Below, piece after piece: positions 40,444 through 50,561 of a stretch of 64,000 nucleotides of DNA (position 1 is its first letter; each line of letters begins with the position of its first letter). The translations under genes were made by a program, and so were the position numbers. This DNA is from Phialophora verrucosa (taxonomy: Eukaryota > Ascomycota > Eurotiomycetes > Chaetothyriales > Herpotrichiellaceae). The notes below the pieces were generated by a model. The model was not told the origin of the DNA, did no database searches, and saw only the letters and a list, made by a program, of their open reading frames with translations. Location of the stretch: positions 806,001 to 870,000 of the forward strand of contig MSED01000004.1 of NCBI GenBank assembly GCA_002099365.1, written 5' to 3'.

Positions 40444-41748
40444 CTACCATTTCACCCCCTTCACCTTCAACGGGAGATGAAGCATTGCCGGTCCCGTGGT
40501 CGTGGGCTTTGGGAGTCTCCCTGCCCGAATGTTCATCTGCAGTGACTGATGCAATAGTCGCGGCTCGCCCAACTTGGAATCACGCTCGTCTCGAAGCGCC
40601 ACGAATTCTTGTTCCGTCACCCCTTCTCTCAGATGCTTGTTTCGTTGCTTGTGCTGCTGGACGGTCATCCAGGGCACAGGCCCGTCACGTCCTTCGGGCG
40701 GATAGTCATGGCCTGTCCAGATCTTGACTTCATCCGGCAGCGCGAGGAGTTTGCGCCCCGACGTGAACAGGTCGGTCGAGCTCCCCCCAGGGAAGTCGCA
40801 GCGCGCGGTGCCAATGTCTGCGTGGAAAATCGAGTCCCCACAGAACACATTATCTGAAACAAACAAGAGGGAGTTAGTCAGTGCCATGCATGTCGCTGAA
40901 GAGAAGGGATGCTGCTGTGAAGAAAAGGCCCCTGTTTACTTACTTCCAACCTTGTACCCCAGGTGGTCGGGCGTGTGACCGGGGAGATGGATGGCCCGGG
41001 CCTCCAAGCCTCCGATGAGAAACGTCTCGTCGTCGTCGAATAGCTTGTCAAAAACCTCCTCGTACTCGTCCTTGGGGATGCCATACCTTTCGCCGAACAT
41101 CCTCTGGACCTGCCCAATCCGCTTTCCAATCCCGATCAGTGGCTTGTGGCCGCCTTGCTGCAGAGCGAGGCGGTTTTGCAAGTACGATGCGGCGGTCAAG
41201 TGGTCTGCGTGGGCGTGTGTTTCGAGGATCATATCCACTTTGTACCCCCAGAACATGATCAGCGAGAGGAGCGAGTCGGCAGCTTCGGTCCACACGGTTT
41301 GCGTTGTTGGGGAATAATCGAGGACCGGGTCGATTATAACGGCCGTCAATGTTGCAGGATCGGCGACCACATATTGCCAGGTGCCTGTCTCTTCTTCGAA
41401 GATGTCGTGCACAACCGGTTCGTGCACTACGGGGGTTGTGTCGCTGTGTAAGGCTCGTTGCGCGACAACACTGGGAGGATAACCGCTGGGAGTGAGTCTA
41501 TTGCTGGGAGATGAAAGGCTGGTAACGCGTTGCCCACGAATGAAACCTGGTGGGGAAACTGGCAGTTGTCGAGGAGATGCTTGTGTGGCATATGCAGCTG
41601 CGTTGGGACATGTCCGCCGGAGTGAGTGCATGGACCTGCTCGAGCGAGCAAATTGTAGAGCTTGCGATGATGTCGTAGTCGTCGAGGCCAACACCGAGTC
41701 TGCTGTCGCTTGTAACGTCGTGGTGATACGTGGCCGGAGAGCATTCAT
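40444..41748 (-). CDS. ETHE1: Persulfide dioxygenase, ETHE1-type metallo-beta-lactamase protein (mitochondrial)
   Basis: This iron enzyme oxidises glutathione persulfide to sulfite in mitochondrial sulfide detoxification. Two exons are inferred, 40944-41748 and 40444-40853, with a 90-nt intron that restores GYKVGNNVFCGDSIFHADIGTARCDFPGG. The product is about 404 residues. The ATG at 41746-41748 was chosen; the open frame extends ten codons further with only GTG. The first 110 residues are rich in Arg, Ser, Thr and Ala and lack acidic residues, as expected of a mitochondrial presequence. The metal motif is ETHAHADHLTAA near residue 178. Further ligands lie in HLPGHTPDHLGY and the DSIFHAD block, and the C-terminal IWTGHDYPP carries the last His. 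It lacks the extra rhodanese domain of some bacterial forms. It is divergent from the sulfide:quinone oxidoreductase gene. Confidence 0.9.
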
Positions 41749-42220
41749 CGTGACTGCGACTCGATTACGGATCACTTTGGAGGCATTCTACCAGACACCG
41801 GAAAGCACACTACCAAGCAGAGTTGCAGGCCCATACTTAAGCTATAATCACTCTGCCCTGATGGTTAGGTTCGAAATCACCGACCGAGGGCGAGGCTGAG
41901 GCCCCTGGTGCCAGTAGTTAGAGCCCGAATGATCGCCACAAACACACATCCCCCCACCAGGGGCTCCCCCCAACCCCTGCAAGTCGCCCTTGTGGGTCCC
42001 GCACATCCGGTCAATCTCGCCACTCGCCGATGAAGAGCAAGTTTTGAACTTTGCGTCGTGATAGGCTGTGGAAGATTTTCATATTCATGTTCACTCCCCG
42101 AACGCTTCCCGACACCGGTTTCCCAGACTTGCATCGTTTGCTTACACCTTTTTATTAAAGCGTGCCTGACTGCCACCTCGCCGTGATCCCCGTTATTTGG
42201 CCGCTATTGATATGTAAGAT
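41749..42220. promoter_or_regulatory. Shared divergent promoter of the sulfide-oxidation pair
   Basis: These 472 bp separate the start codons of the persulfide dioxygenase and sulfide:quinone oxidoreductase genes. A G/C-rich patch with runs of C occurs at about 41945-41985. No binding site was identified; co-regulation is inferred from the arrangement and the linked functions. Confidence 0.55.
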
Positions 42221-43630
42221 ATGGCCGGCAAGCACCTGACGTTGGTAGTTCGATCTGCTGCTGGGCGCCGCCGGATCGCGGCGACGGCGCCTTGTAGAAC
42301 TGGCAGAACTGTTGCGACGAGACGAAATCTAGCGACCGTGTCGCCTGCGAATCCGGTCACTCGAAGTCACAAGGTGGTGGTGGTGGGAGGAGGTAGCGGT
42401 GGCCTGGCAATCAGCCACCAGCTCCTGCGGACCGGGAAATTCGCGCCCCACGACATTGCCGTCATCGACCCGGCGACATGGCACCACTACCAGCCCGGGT
42501 GGACGTTGGTGGGCGGCGGGCTGAAAACCAAGCAAGAACTGCAACAGCCGCTGCACGACCTGATTGACCCGAAACTCAAGTTCTACAACGACGGCGTCGG
42601 GGAGTTTTCTCCGGCCGACAACATTGTCGCCCTGGCCAACGGCGACAAGGTCGAGTACGACCAGCTCGTCGTGTGTCCGGGGATCAAGATCGACTACTCC
42701 AGCATCAAGGGCCTGCCCGAGGCGCTCGCCGATCCGGCCGCCCCTGTCTCGTCCATCTACGGCTACGACACCTGCGACAAGGTGTTCCGCACGGTGCAGA
42801 ACCTGCGACGCGGCGTCGCCATCTTCAGCCAGCCCGCAGGCGTGATAAAATGCGCGGGAGCACCCCAGAAGATCATGTGGCTCTCGCTGGACCACTGGCG
42901 GCGCGCGGGCCTCTACGACGCCAGCAAGCCCTCGGCCTCGCCCATCCGCATCACCTTCGCCACGGGCCTGCCCGTCATGTTCGGCGTGCCCAAATACAGC
43001 GCAAAGCTGGAGGAGATGCGCAAGGAGCGATCCGTCGAGGGCCTGTTCCAGCACGACCTCGTGTCCATTGACGGTGGCAACACGGCGACCTTTGCGCGCC
43101 CGAGTGACGGCAAAAGCCAAGACCACGTCCGCGTCAAGTTCGACCTCCTGCACGCGGTGCCCAAGATGGGTCCGCACGCTTTCGTCAAGGACAGCCCCCT
43201 GGCCAACCAGGCCGGGTACGTCGACGTCGACGACGCGACGCTGCGCCACAAGAAATTCACCAACGTGTGGTCCGCGGGAGATGCGTCCAGTCTGCCCACC
43301 TCCAAGACCGTCGCGGCCATCACGTCCCAAGCGCCAGTTCTGGTCCAGAACCTGATGCAGGCGCTAGAGGGCGAGGGCGAGGAGTCGCAGCAACCAGCCA
43401 CGTACGATGGATACACGTCGTGCCCGCTGACGACGGGGGAGCAGAAGGTCATGCTCGCCGAGTTCAAGTATGGTGGCGAGCCCAAGGAGACGTTTGGCGG
43501 CTGGTTCGGCGTCGACCAGGCGGTCCCGCGACGCGCGTTTTTCCATCTCAAGAAGGATTTCTTCCCCTGGGTCTATTCCCGGCATATGGTCAAGGGGACC
43601 TGGGGCGGGCCGAAGGGGTGGATTAATTGA
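42221..43630 (+). CDS. HMT2: Sulfide:quinone oxidoreductase, mitochondrial (HMT2 type)
   Basis: This FAD enzyme of the inner mitochondrial membrane oxidises hydrogen sulfide and passes electrons to ubiquinone, producing a persulfide on glutathione or another acceptor. The single exon encodes 469 residues from ATG 42221. Residues 1-45 are Arg/Ala/Thr-rich, a mitochondrial presequence. The FAD motif is HKVVVVGGGSGGLAISHQLL near residue 50, followed by AVIDPATWHHYQPGWTLVGGG, diagnostic of the family. The redox-active cysteines fall in DQLVVCPGIKID and GVIKCAGAPQKIMWL. The second flavin-contact region is TNVWSAGDASSLPTSKTVAA, and the C-terminus ends in a conserved aromatic region (FFPWVYSRHMVKGTWGGPKGW). 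The gene is notably GC-rich relative to its neighbours. The antisense open frame of 333 codons is a by-product of this. Confidence 0.94.
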   Translation: MAGKHLTLVVRSAAGRRRIAATAPCRTGRTVATRRNLATVSPANPVTRSHKVVVVGGGSGGLAISHQLLRTGKFAPHDIAVIDPATWHHYQPGWTLVGGGLKTKQELQQPLHDLIDPKLKFYNDGVGEFSPADNIVALANGDKVEYDQLVVCPGIKIDYSSIKGLPEALADPAAPVSSIYGYDTCDKVFRTVQNLRRGVAIFSQPAGVIKCAGAPQKIMWLSLDHWRRAGLYDASKPSASPIRITFATGLPVMFGVPKYSAKLEEMRKERSVEGLFQHDLVSIDGGNTATFARPSDGKSQDHVRVKFDLLHAVPKMGPHAFVKDSPLANQAGYVDVDDATLRHKKFTNVWSAGDASSLPTSKTVAAITSQAPVLVQNLMQALEGEGEESQQPATYDGYTSCPLTTGEQKVMLAEFKYGGEPKETFGGWFGVDQAVPRRAFFHLKKDFFPWVYSRHMVKGTWGGPKGWIN

Positions 43631-44867
43631 GGTGGAAATGCGGGCTGATGGTTGGCAGTTGGCAGATGTCATTAAGCACTGTTGTGCCACTGCGCGCACG
43701 ATGCTGTACTTGCAAGGTACTGAAAATTATTACTGTACTCGTACCTGGTAGCTAGGTAGATAGGTACTTAGACACTTTAGACTTCGTTTCTGGACTGGAT
43801 ACGCACGCAAATGGACTTTGTACACTTCGAAATATGCTTGATCTGGACAGGGTGTTCAAATTAGACATCAAACATCACGGTTTATCATGCTCTCCCTACG
43901 CGTTATATGTTAATCGACACATGGATATATGTCTGTACATAGTACATAGTATATGTGCGTTTCTACTTAATTACGGTAGGATAATGGATGGATGGACGCA
44001 CGCTTTGGACGAACATTTCCCAAGCTCTGTCTGCCATTCAAGCAAGCTGGCGACCGCTACACATTCCCCCTACTTACAATACTCCGTACCACAGGGCTGT
44101 TCACTGCAGGACGTATTCGAACAGGCGAGGTAGCGAGCGCAGTAGCCTGAGACCCATGTCCACGCGCGGTCCTGCCGTAAGAGGTAACCGATCGCGCGTC
44201 GATAGGTGATCGGGAATGTCTCGTCTGATGTCTGATGAGCGAAGAGCGAAGAGCGATCGGTGATTAATCTAGTGCCTGCCTGATGTCTACTCGGTACCTC
44301 GTAGTCTGATGTCGATGTCTGCTGTCTGCTGTCTGCTGTCTGCTGTCTGATGGGTGATGACCCACTGATCGGGGACCATACACCACGAATCACACTGGGT
44401 TCCGAGTCCTCCGTGCTCCGCTCTCTGTACTACTATCTTGGAGCGATGTGTACCCCGGCTTGCTGCGGCGTGACATGCATGACGAACCGGTCGCTTTCGA
44501 AGGTTGCTACGTTCGGGCTCCAGGAGCTCGTAAGAGAGTGAAGTGAGTGAGAAGGGGGCCGGATGTCGGGGGCCCGGGGCTCGGATTCGGATGTCGGTCT
44601 CACTTGCTTGCTTACGGCAATTGCTCGCGTGGAAGATACCTACTAGGAGTTCTCTTCGGTGTCTTCAGGGATAGAGAGTGACTACATACGCACGTATGTG
44701 GGCGTGTCGTATTGCGTAGGTGGTACCTCATACGTATGTCTCAATCCGTAAGAAGGGAGAGAGCGCGCCGCTACTGTAATGGAAGGCAGGGTTGGTCGCC
44801 GATAGCCGGGCTGAGTCAGGCGCAGAGAGGCGGTACATATTAGTTGCGGTTGCTATATTACTCCATA
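43631..44867. other. Gene-free stretch left of the transposon relic
   Basis: No gene was recognised in 1.2 kb. It holds short simple repeats, including tandem GTA/GGTA-rich runs around 43740-43770 and a 7-bp repeat at 44316-44350. Small open frames on both strands lack family motifs. The base composition is mixed, not RIP-like. Confidence 0.5.
44316..44350. repeat. Heptanucleotide tandem repeat (TGTCTGC)n
   Basis: Four exact copies of a 7-bp unit and a fifth with a changed last base follow one another. Degenerate TCTGATG units precede and follow. It is a simple microsatellite. Confidence 0.85.
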
Positions 44868-44898
44868 CGGGGAATCCCTGTCACGTGCACGCTACCAC
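44868..44898 (+). repeat. Left terminal inverted repeat, 31 bp
   Basis: It begins CGGGGAATCCCTGTCACGTG and is the exact reverse complement of 46964-46994. A CACGTG palindrome lies within. The preceding two bases, TA, match the two bases after the right repeat. Confidence 0.95.
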
Positions 44899-45014
44899 GC
44901 AATGCACGCCTTGCAGTTCATTATGGCTGTTGCGCAATTATTAATTATTTTGCAACCGCGCATCTGAACAAGCTGTTATTTTGCAATTGTCGGCACGAAT
45001 ATATGACCATCTTA

Positions 45015-46904
45015 TTAATATAATTCATAACCCTGTAAATGCCTCGGCGGCGCAACGTGCCTCCGCGGCCTCGCGGCACGCTGTTTGGCACCCTCTTCCT
45101 CCGCGGCGCTGCCGGTATCGATAATAACCTCTTCTTCGAGTGCTGGTGCTGTAGTGGGGGTCTTTAGTATGCTGTCTTACTAGTTAAGGCCTTCTTGAAG
45201 CTGCTGGTTTACCTATTTATTATATATTATCTCGTCCTTTTAAGCCTGTCGTTCGAGGCGTAGCTATTCTCTCTATTAGCGCCTTTATAACACTAACTGT
45301 TGGTTCTCTTCCTTCTATAGCTGTTATTGCCGTTTTATTTCGGCCTTTTAAGCTTATTATTAGTCCTTTTAGTGTGTCTATTCTTAAATTTACTATTATA
45401 TAGTCTAGATCTTAGTCGGATTAAAGAATATTACCTTACCTTTATTATTTTTATTAAGATTATAAAATAAAGGCTTCCTATATTATCTCCGCCTCTTTTC
45501 TATATATATAATATACTATAAGCCTTTATTCTCGGCTTATAAAAGGTTTATTTATACGGATAGCTTTTCTATTAAGTCTTAAAGCTTTTAGGTATCTAGA
45601 TTCGGTTATAGCTCTACTAATTATTTAAAGAGGCTTTATACTTACTGAATATCGTTTATAGAGAGAGAGAAGATTATTAAATAGCTTAGGGCTTGTATTT
45701 AGTACTAAATTTACTATAATATCTCTTTTAGGTTAAGAAGCTATAATCCTATTCTCTTTTAGTTACTAAAGATATTAGTAAAGGTTATTATATAATACTA
45801 GATAAGGTAAAATAGTTTAAAAAACTCTCTCTTATTAATATAGTATAAGTCTTATATCTTATTAATCTAAATATTAAGTTCTTAAGAGTAATAGTTCGTT
45901 AGAGGGCTAAATAGGCTAATATCGAGCGGCTAAAGGCGATAAGTCGAATACGGAAGATAAACGGCGATAAGGACTTAATACTGCTTATATTAAGTTAAAA
46001 ACTTTATATTAATATAGTTAGTATACTTATCTAAGATGAGAAGGCGATAGTTACACCTATTTTATGCTTTTAGCTTAGTAAATCGGTTAAATATAATTAT
46101 TAGCTATATATACTCGATTTTATTATTTATCTAGCTTATTAGAGAAGATATAAAGAAGGCTTTATCCTTCTTAGTGTTAAAATTATTTAGCTAGTTATCT
46201 TAAAGGTTACCTATAAGGGCTTAGTATATAAGAGAGGGGGGTAGAGAGCTACTATCTATATAAATAGTTATAAGGACTATAATCTATTCGCGGTTACTAT
46301 CTTAACTAGTATCGAGTAATTTACTACTATTAAAGAGGCTTTTAGTAAAGACCCTTTTAGCCTTTTAAAGAATACTAATTAAGAAGCCTTTTTTATTTAT
46401 ATTATAAGTATTTTCGGGGAGGATATTATATTAAGTAATTTTAGTAGTAATCTATATATTATAAGTACTTAACAGCGATAATAATAAAGTACTTACTAGC
46501 TTAAAATAAAGGCGATACTAGTATATATTATTTATCTTTTTACGGTTTAAATCAGCCCCTACTAAATACTTAAATACTAGTATATTTTTATTAGCCTAAA
46601 TAAATCGGTATATCTAGTTCTTACTAGGCTATTTTTAATAGATATCTTATATAAAGTTACGGACTATTATATTAATCGGAGGAATACCTCTCTTAGTAAG
46701 CTTATTAATATAAGTAACGAGGTTCTTTTATTGTTACTTAATAAGTAATAAGATCGAGTCTATATACGCCTGCCGACTGGCGGTTTAGCCTCTCCAGCGT
46801 CTTGAGAGGGTTGAACGTTTAATACCGTGCCTTTCAGCTGTAGCTGCAATATTCGGGGCCTCTTGCGATGCCAGATCAGCAATTGCGTCCTCGATTGGTG
46901 CCAT
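45015..46904 (-). pseudogene. Fot1/pogo-like transposase, broken by many nonsense changes
   Basis: The frame can be followed from an ATG at 46902-46904 to a TAA at 45015-45017, exactly 630 codons, although many internal stops have been created, the first about 40 codons in (RRWRG then TAA). The unmutated first 40 codons give MAPIEDAIADLASQEAPNIA and continue into a helix-turn-helix. Later recognisable pieces lie within 46300-46700 and include a NWIYRFI-like block (some residues lost) and PEN.YN..KKGFLI. The C-terminal 35 codons are intact and rich in Arg, Ala and Glu. The family usually has about 540 residues; this one is somewhat longer. No function remains. Confidence 0.88.
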
Positions 46905-46963
46905 GGTTGTTAATTAAAATAATTTTGAAGAGTATGCATGAAATATTCGAATGTGTGCAAGAA

Positions 46964-46994
46964 GTGGTAGCGTGCACGTGACAGGGATTCCCCG
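46964..46994 (-). repeat. Right terminal inverted repeat, 31 bp
   Basis: It is the exact reverse complement of the left repeat at 44868-44898 and is followed by TA at 46995-46996. Beyond 31 bp the two ends diverge, with only scattered similarity. Confidence 0.95.
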
Positions 46995-47824
46995 TATCTG
47001 TACGAGGCGTTTTTCACTGGTCAATCTCATCGTCGAGCAATGTGATCTTTGTGTCCTTGTCCTCGACTTACTCGGGTGGTATCGAGCGGAAAACCTACAG
47101 TACAGACTGTCTTCCCTTTTTGATCAGCCGCACGCCGCTTTGCTCACCCGCGGCTCACCTAGTCACTGCTCCCTTGGCACCCCCTAGGCGCTCCGGAGCT
47201 CTACCTGAGCAACACAGCCAGGCCAAATCGGCCCGTTAGCAATCGGCTAGGCATCAAGCTGCTGCTTAAATATTCTTGTAATTAAGAGGGTTAGCAGATA
47301 ATGCCCTTCAGCTCATATTCTGGGAGAGCTAGCATCTGGTCGCTTCATCCATATTCTCTGACTCGTGAGCGTAATTGAATGGCCTATGCTCTTACTTTGC
47401 GCACAATTCTGGCGTACGTCGACCCGCTGACGGGTGGCCAGTCAATCTCATCACGATCGGTGCGATTCATTTCATTCTTATTTTTCTACACCAAGCCTTG
47501 TTTGCGTGAAGCCGTAACTTACATCCAGCCAACGAAAGGACAGTTCTGACAGTCGTCTGCCTCTGCCCTATCCGAACACGTTCTACTCCAGCATGAGACG
47601 TGGATTGTATCTGGACGCAACAGGAATCCCACTTCAGCAATGACGACGAGCAGAAGAACACTTCCTCCCTCTCTTCCTTCCAGTCATCGAGGCAGCATTC
47701 AGCCCGATCATTCCGCTCAGTCGCGGTGTCGGGCTTTGACACCTTTGCCCCCATGTCAACCCTTCTCAACCCTTTCCAGCAACCCCTGCCAGTCCCAGAG
47801 TAAGGGATCCCTTCGATGACGGCC
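46995..47824. other. Gene-free stretch right of the transposon relic
   Basis: No gene was recognised. It runs from the transposon target site to the stop of the aldehyde dehydrogenase. The minus-strand open frame at 47467-47769 lacks any family motif. Base composition returns to normal immediately after the element. Confidence 0.5.
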
Positions 47825-49373
47825 CTATTCTGTCACGTCGATGAAAACGGACTTTTGTTGCAGGTACTCGTCGATCCCTTGTCGTCCACCTTCTTTGCCA
47901 TAACCGCTCTCTTTGACACCGCCGAACGGGTTCTCTGCCGCGCTGAGCAGACCCAAATTGACGCCGACCATTCCCACCTGCAGTGCTTCTGCCACACGCC
48001 AGCTGCGCGCGATGCTCGAGGTGCAGATGAAGCTACCGAGGCCAGCATCGCAGTCGTTGGCCAGGGCAATGCCCTCCTCTTCGGTTTCGAACTTGTACAC
48101 ACCCAGAACCGGCGCGAAAGTCTCTTCTTTCCAGGTGATGGTACTGCGAGCCATATTTTTGATGACGGTAGGCTGGACAAAGTAGCCGCCCTTGATATCA
48201 ATCGGCCCTCCACCGAGAGCGACTTTACCGCCTTGCTCGACGGCGCCTGTTGTATTTGTGTGAGTTTTGAGAGTTTCGTCGCGGGTTTGTTTTGTTTGTA
48301 CTGAACCACTTACTGACGATATGTCTCATGGCCTTCTCAACCGCTCGTTCGTGCGTCAGAGCCCCGATGTCGACACCTTCTTCAGTACCAGGGCCAACCT
48401 TGAGGGCTTTCACCTTCTCAATCAACACGGATACAAACCTATCGTGGATCCCAGCTTGGACCAAGATCCTGTTGGCCGTCACACACGTCTGGCCAGCGTT
48501 TCGGAACTTGGCCAGGAGACAGGCCTTGACGGCCTTGTCCACGTCGGCGTCGTCGAACACTATGAACGGGCTGTTTCCGCCCAACTCGAGAGAGAGCTTA
48601 GTGAGATTTTCACTACATTGTCGAGCCAGAAGTTTTCCGATTCTCGTACTCCCCGTGAAGCTCAATTTTCGAACCAGCTTGTTGGTACACAAAGCTTCGC
48701 CCACCTCGGCTACACGATGGAGAGTTGTGATGACGTTGAAGCTTCCCCGGGGGAAGCCTGCCTCTTTCGCAAGAATCGCCAATGCCAGTGACGATAGTGG
48801 TGTCTCTCCCGCCGGCTTCCACACCGTTGTGCAACCGGCTGCTAATGCTGCTCCGACCTTTCGGGTGATCATGGCGATGGGCAGATTCCAGGGTACGAGA
48901 CATGTCGCCACGCCGACGGGCTCCTTAATGGTGAAGATTCTTTGCGCCAAGTTCGCCGAAGGAATGGTCTCGCCGTGCGTCCGTTCGGCCTCACCGGCAA
49001 ACCATTCCAGGAAAGACGCGCCATAAACCACCTCAGCTCGCGCCTCAGTCAAGGTCTTGCCGTTTTCTGCCGTGGTCAGGAGCGCCAGATCCTCCGCGTT
49101 TTCGAGAACCAGATCGTTCCATCGGCGCAGCCAGCGAGCCCGTTGACGTGCTGTGGTTTGCTTGTATGCCGGGAAGGCTCTGTCTGCTGCCTCCACAGCC
49201 TTGTTCACGTCGGCAGCGCCCATTTCCGGCAGCGTAGCCAGTTTCTCCAGAGTTGCTGGATTGATCACGTCGAACGTCATTCCCGACACCGCGTCGACCC
49301 AAGCATCGTCAATGAAAGCTTGATTCCGGAGGAAGTCCTTTCGCTTGATACCGGCGAGAATTTTCGGCACCAT
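47825..49373 (-). CDS. Aldehyde dehydrogenase, succinate-semialdehyde dehydrogenase type
   Basis: This NAD(P)-dependent enzyme oxidises an aldehyde to an acid; the closest class is succinate-semialdehyde dehydrogenase of the GABA shunt (yeast Uga2), but other omega-acid semialdehydes are possible. The product is about 493 residues from two exons, 48314-49373 and 47825-48246, across a 67-nt intron that gives RHIVSAVEQGGKVALGGGP. The cofactor and catalytic motifs are PWNLPIAMITRKVGAALAAG, LSFTGSTRIGKLL, the general base in LSLELGGNSPFIVFDDAD, and the nucleophile in FRNAGQTCVTANRILVQ near residue 294. The C-terminal motif is NPFGGVKESGYGKEGG. No targeting signal is obvious, so it is probably cytosolic. 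It is the outer member of the accessory metabolic block. Confidence 0.92.
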
Positions 49374-50561
49374 GTCTGGGATGCGTTGAAGGATTTCTGA
49401 GAGTAATCGGTCGTCGTGAGTAAATCAAAGCGAATTTTTCTTTTTTCTAACAAAAATCTGTTCAATGCTCGTGCGACTGTGATTTTCTCCGCGTCTCTGA
49501 GAGCTTTTATTGCAAAATGTTGCAAAATAGCCGTGCGAACCCGTGTTACTTAGGCCCAGTCTTCTGACAACGACTTATGCTCAGGGATAAGCGCACACTA
49601 CACTGAAGCTGTTGAATAGCCAGCTAGGACAGTAATGACGAGCCTTGTGCGAATGCACCAGCCATCACTAGGTGACTCAGCCTGGCTTCAAGAAGCCCAA
49701 AATCTTATCCGGCATGCGGTAAGGTCTGATACCGCGGGTAGAAGGCTCTTTTCGGTAGGCTCCGCGCGCTCGGTGTCGAAATGGCTCGATCGAAGAGGAT
49801 TCCGTCCACATTCTTTTGATTGCTACTGTCGCTTCAGCCTGCGGATGTTCATGATCCCATGCCTGAAGACACAAAAACCTAGAACACAGGAGTGAGCCTT
49901 CTCATCATGCCGTTCCCTTGATGGAGCGCAATGCTGGCGACGGAACTCAATTCGCCATCTGAGAAGGACTCACAATTGTGCCACAAAATGATCAAGGCAC
50001 TTCACCATCCGTTTTGCTGGTAATAGCCTATGTAAGATTGTGGCAGGCGAGCATTCACTCACGCACCGTAGAGACCTCCACCGGTATTAAAGGGTGAGCA
50101 TGTCGCGCTATCCTATGTTACGATGATCTTGGGAGATTGTGGTGGTCTCAGGATACGATAGTGTTGTACTAATGTGACTTGATTTAATTAATCGAGAGGA
50201 CTGAAAACATTGGCTTGTTACACAGCATCGACGTCCTAGGAGCCCAACGTCTTGCACTTACAGGTATAGATATTGCAAGAAGTGGCCCTTTCTCAGGAGA
50301 TAATAGACTGGTGCGATTATCTATGTAGAACTGGCACGGGTGGCCAGTAGCAGACAGCAGTCACACTCCAACAATCCAACGTAGCAAATTGCATAACAAC
50401 ATGAGAAACGGAGCGCAAAAGGTGTTGCTGCAGTGGGAAGACAACGACACGCCCAAGCCCAGTTGGATAATCATGCCACCAATTTGGTGCCAGGATTCAA
50501 CGAAAGTAGCTTGCTGGACACAGTTATCACCAGCAGTCCAAGATCGCGCTCAGGAAAATGG
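49374..50561. other. Intergenic, no gene seen
   Basis: This 1.2-kb gap holds the promoter of the aldehyde dehydrogenase and the 3' region of the sugar transporter, both on the minus strand. Small open frames such as 49635-49895 have no recognisable motif. Confidence 0.5.

Larger units (their letters stand above)
44868..46994 (-). mobile_element. RIP-degraded Fot1/pogo-type Tc1-mariner transposon
   Basis: A complete 2,127-bp element lies between perfect 31-bp terminal inverted repeats (44868-44898 and 46964-46994) and is flanked by TA on both sides (44866-44867 and 46995-46996), the target duplication expected of this superfamily. The interior, from about 45210 to 46760, is very AT-rich. In 45421-46020 I count no CA and three TG dinucleotides against about thirteen CG, the hallmark of repeat-induced point mutation. 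The remnant transposase is on the minus strand. Fragments matching Fot1-type transposases include an N-terminal psq-like helix-turn-helix region and a PEN(T)YN..KKGFLI block next to the first catalytic Asp, which itself is lost. The element is dead. It interrupts a gene-free stretch. Confidence 0.92.

Noticed and set aside
42329..43330. Minus-strand open frame of 333 codons
   Set aside because: It is antisense to SQR, whose GC-rich third positions remove stops on the opposite strand; no recognisable product.
44316..44350. CRISPR-like short repeat
   Set aside because: The 7-bp units are directly adjacent with no spacers; it is a microsatellite in a eukaryotic genome.
45180..46760. AT-rich block as a centromere or mitochondrial insertion
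   Set aside because: The TIRs, TA duplication, transposase fragments and CpA/TpG depletion explain it as a RIP-mutated transposon.
49635..49895. Small plus-strand gene between aldehyde dehydrogenase and sugar transporter
   Set aside because: 86 codons with no motif, no splice-extended form and no conserved-looking composition.
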